DNA of 6,438 nt from an uncultured Alphaproteobacteria bacterium (GTDB lineage: Bacteria > Pseudomonadota > Alphaproteobacteria > Puniceispirillales > UBA1172), in assembly GCA_937952245.1 (NCBI GenBank), contig CALFYS010000137.1, positions 1 through 6,438 of the forward strand, written 5' to 3'. The notes beneath the pieces were generated by a model. It did not search any database. It worked only from the letters and a program-made list of their open reading frames with translations, and was not told the origin of the DNA. Below, in pieces: positions 5,148-6,438 of this stretch (position 1 is its first letter; each line of letters begins with the position of its first letter). A program made the translations under genes and the position numbers.

Positions 5148-6438
5148 TTATTCAGCCGCCTGTGGTGATTTAAATACCCGCATTGCTGATTTAATGCCAC
5201 GTTTAATATCATCACCAATGGCCAAGGCCGATGGCACAACAAACAACACCAACATGGTGGTCACCCCTAACCCAAAGACAATCGTGGTGGCCATGGGGAT
5301 CAAGAACTGGGCTTGCAGGGACTTTTCAAACATTAAGGTCGAAAGACCACAAATCGTGGTGAAAGACGTTAAAATCACCGGCCGCAAGCGATCCACCGTC
5401 CCTGAAAGAATAGCCGCCATGCGATCACCGCCGGTGTCTTCCAATCGGCGTTCGATGGTCGCCACCAAAATGATCGAGTTATTGACCACAATCCCCGCCA
5501 GCGCGATCAAGGCGAACATCGACAGGATGGTCATGGTCAGCCCCATGACATAATGCCCGATGACAGCCCCGATCAAGGCAAATGGAATCATGATCATCAC
5601 CGCAAAGGGCAACAACCAAGATGAGAAAACCCACGCCAGAATGATATAAATACAGACCAAGGCCATAATCGCGCCAACCTGCATATCCCCAAAGGCTTCA
5701 GCACGTTCACTATCACGGCCATCATAACGATAGCGGAGGTCATATTTCTGGGCGATGTCATCAAGCCCGCCTTCACGGACTTTTTCCAAGGCTTCAGGGG
5801 TGGTGATCAAATTGGTATCAATATCAGCGGTGATCGACACTTCACGGAAACCATCTTGGCGGCGCACCACCGAAAACCCAAGGCGGTTTTCAACCGTGGC
5901 GATTTCAGCCAATTGCACAAATTGACCTTGAGGGCCAATCAGCCTCAAATTGCCGATATTGTCATTTTTCGTTTCATCTTCAGGCAAGGCAACACGGACG
6001 GTAACCTCCTCATCACCTCGGGCAAAGCGGGTGACAATCGCGCCATCAAGGGCGGCGCGCAATTGCTGACCCACCGATGAAACGGTAAAGCCCAAAGCCT
6101 TGCCCAAAGGCGTTAATCGGATAATCCGTTCTTCCGCGCCATAGGAAAGGTTTTCATCCACGGCATTGGCGGTGGGAACTGTGCGGATTACCGCCATCAC
6201 TTCATTGGCCGCTTGCTTTAGTGTATCGAGGTCATCCCCCATCAAGCGAATATCAATATCACGGCCGGGCGGCCCCCCTGCGGGGGCGCGAATGGACATC
6301 CGGTCAAGACCGGGCATTGGCCGGACTTCTTTTTTCCAAGCGGTCACAAAGTCACGCATCCGGACATCACGTTTATCAGCGGTCAGGAGTTCAACAACAA
6401 TCCCCGCGCGGTTATCAGAAACCCCTCTTGCGCCGCCA
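5148..6438 (-). CDS. RND-family efflux permease, C-terminal part (5' end outside window)
   Basis: The open frame runs without a stop to the right edge, giving 429 visible residues of an inner-membrane proton-driven transporter that normally has about 1,000-1,050. The Met at 6359 is internal: residues ahead of it (ARGVSDNRAGIVVELL) match the family's second periplasmic domain. The first roughly 245 visible residues form the porter/docking region, including a small-residue-rich loop near APAGGPPGRDID. Five membrane helices follow, matching TM8-TM12, at about 254-273, 276-296, 303-325, 352-369 and 377-405. TM10 carries the conserved GIVVNNSII, and RLRPVILTSFTTI precedes TM11. The proton-relay Asp residues of TM4 lie outside the window, so transport competence cannot be judged. 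Such permeases work with a periplasmic adaptor and usually an outer-membrane channel; the adaptor gene may lie upstream. Substrate is unknown. hisI follows after 19 bases, an unrelated downstream neighbour. Confidence 0.95.
   Translation of the reverse strand, partial: GGARGVSDNRAGIVVELLTADKRDVRMRDFVTAWKKEVRPMPGLDRMSIRAPAGGPPGRDIDIRLMGDDLDTLKQAANEVMAVIRTVPTANAVDENLSYGAEERIIRLTPLGKALGFTVSSVGQQLRAALDGAIVTRFARGDEEVTVRVALPEDETKNDNIGNLRLIGPQGQFVQLAEIATVENRLGFSVVRRQDGFREVSITADIDTNLITTPEALEKVREGGLDDIAQKYDLRYRYDGRDSERAEAFGDMQVGAIMALVCIYIILAWVFSSWLLPFAVMIMIPFALIGAVIGHYVMGLTMTILSMFALIALAGIVVNNSIILVATIERRLEDTGGDRMAAILSGTVDRLRPVILTSFTTICGLSTLMFEKSLQAQFLIPMATTIVFGLGVTTMLVLFVVPSALAIGDDIKRGIKSAMRVFKSPQAAE

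Noticed and set aside
5129..5242. Longer hisI start at 5242
   Set aside because: It would add 38 residues antisense-free but overlapping the RND coding end in another frame, with no HisI similarity; the ATG at 5128 has a good AGAGG site.
5095..5553. Plus-strand open frame of 152 codons opposite the RND gene and hisI start
   Set aside because: Antisense to two well-supported genes and spans their junction, with no ribosome-binding site or family resemblance seen.
1..6438. Possible mobile element, CRISPR array, tRNA or defence system
   Set aside because: No transposase or integrase, no spaced repeats, no cloverleaf pattern and no defence-type protein was seen; all coding space is taken by housekeeping or common accessory genes.

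Overview
The window is an ordinary-looking, gene-dense stretch of a bacterial chromosome, roughly half G+C by eye. All six recognisable genes lie on the minus strand, so transcription runs from the right end to the left. The RlmE form with a basic N-terminal extension, the guaB/guaA neighbourhood next to rlmE, and a small membrane protein resembling DUF6552 all suggest an alphaproteobacterium. The moderate G+C would suit a marine lineage such as SAR116, but that placement is inference and was not tested.

Reading in the direction of transcription: (1) the C-terminal part of an RND-family efflux permease enters from the right edge (5148-6438, start outside the window). (2) After 19 bases comes hisI, phosphoribosyl-AMP cyclohydrolase (4751-5128). 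(3) Two bases later comes rlmE, the 23S rRNA 2'-O-methyltransferase (4011-4748). (4) A 130-base A+T-rich gap (3881-4010) probably holds the guaB promoter and certainly holds its strong ribosome-binding site. (5) guaB, IMP dehydrogenase (2420-3880, TTG start), is followed after 9 bases by guaA, GMP synthase (860-2410). (6) After 39 bases comes a 75-residue, three-helix membrane protein (593-820). (7) A 119-base gap with no clear terminator follows. (8) A VOC/PhnB-like small protein (99-473) comes next, then a candidate Rho-independent terminator (44-80). The first 43 bases show nothing else I can name.

The genes fall into two likely transcription units: RND-hisI-rlmE, and guaB-guaA-small membrane protein, possibly with read-through between them. 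guaB and guaA together carry IMP through XMP to GMP. hisI belongs to the histidine pathway, which releases AICAR, a purine precursor leading to IMP, so hisI and guaBA are metabolically adjacent. RlmE acts in ribosome maturation. No mobile element, CRISPR array, tRNA, rRNA or defence-type system was seen. I found no convincing new biological system; the items most worth a second look are the small membrane protein behind guaA, the apparent absence of rsmB between guaB and guaA, and the TTG start of guaB.
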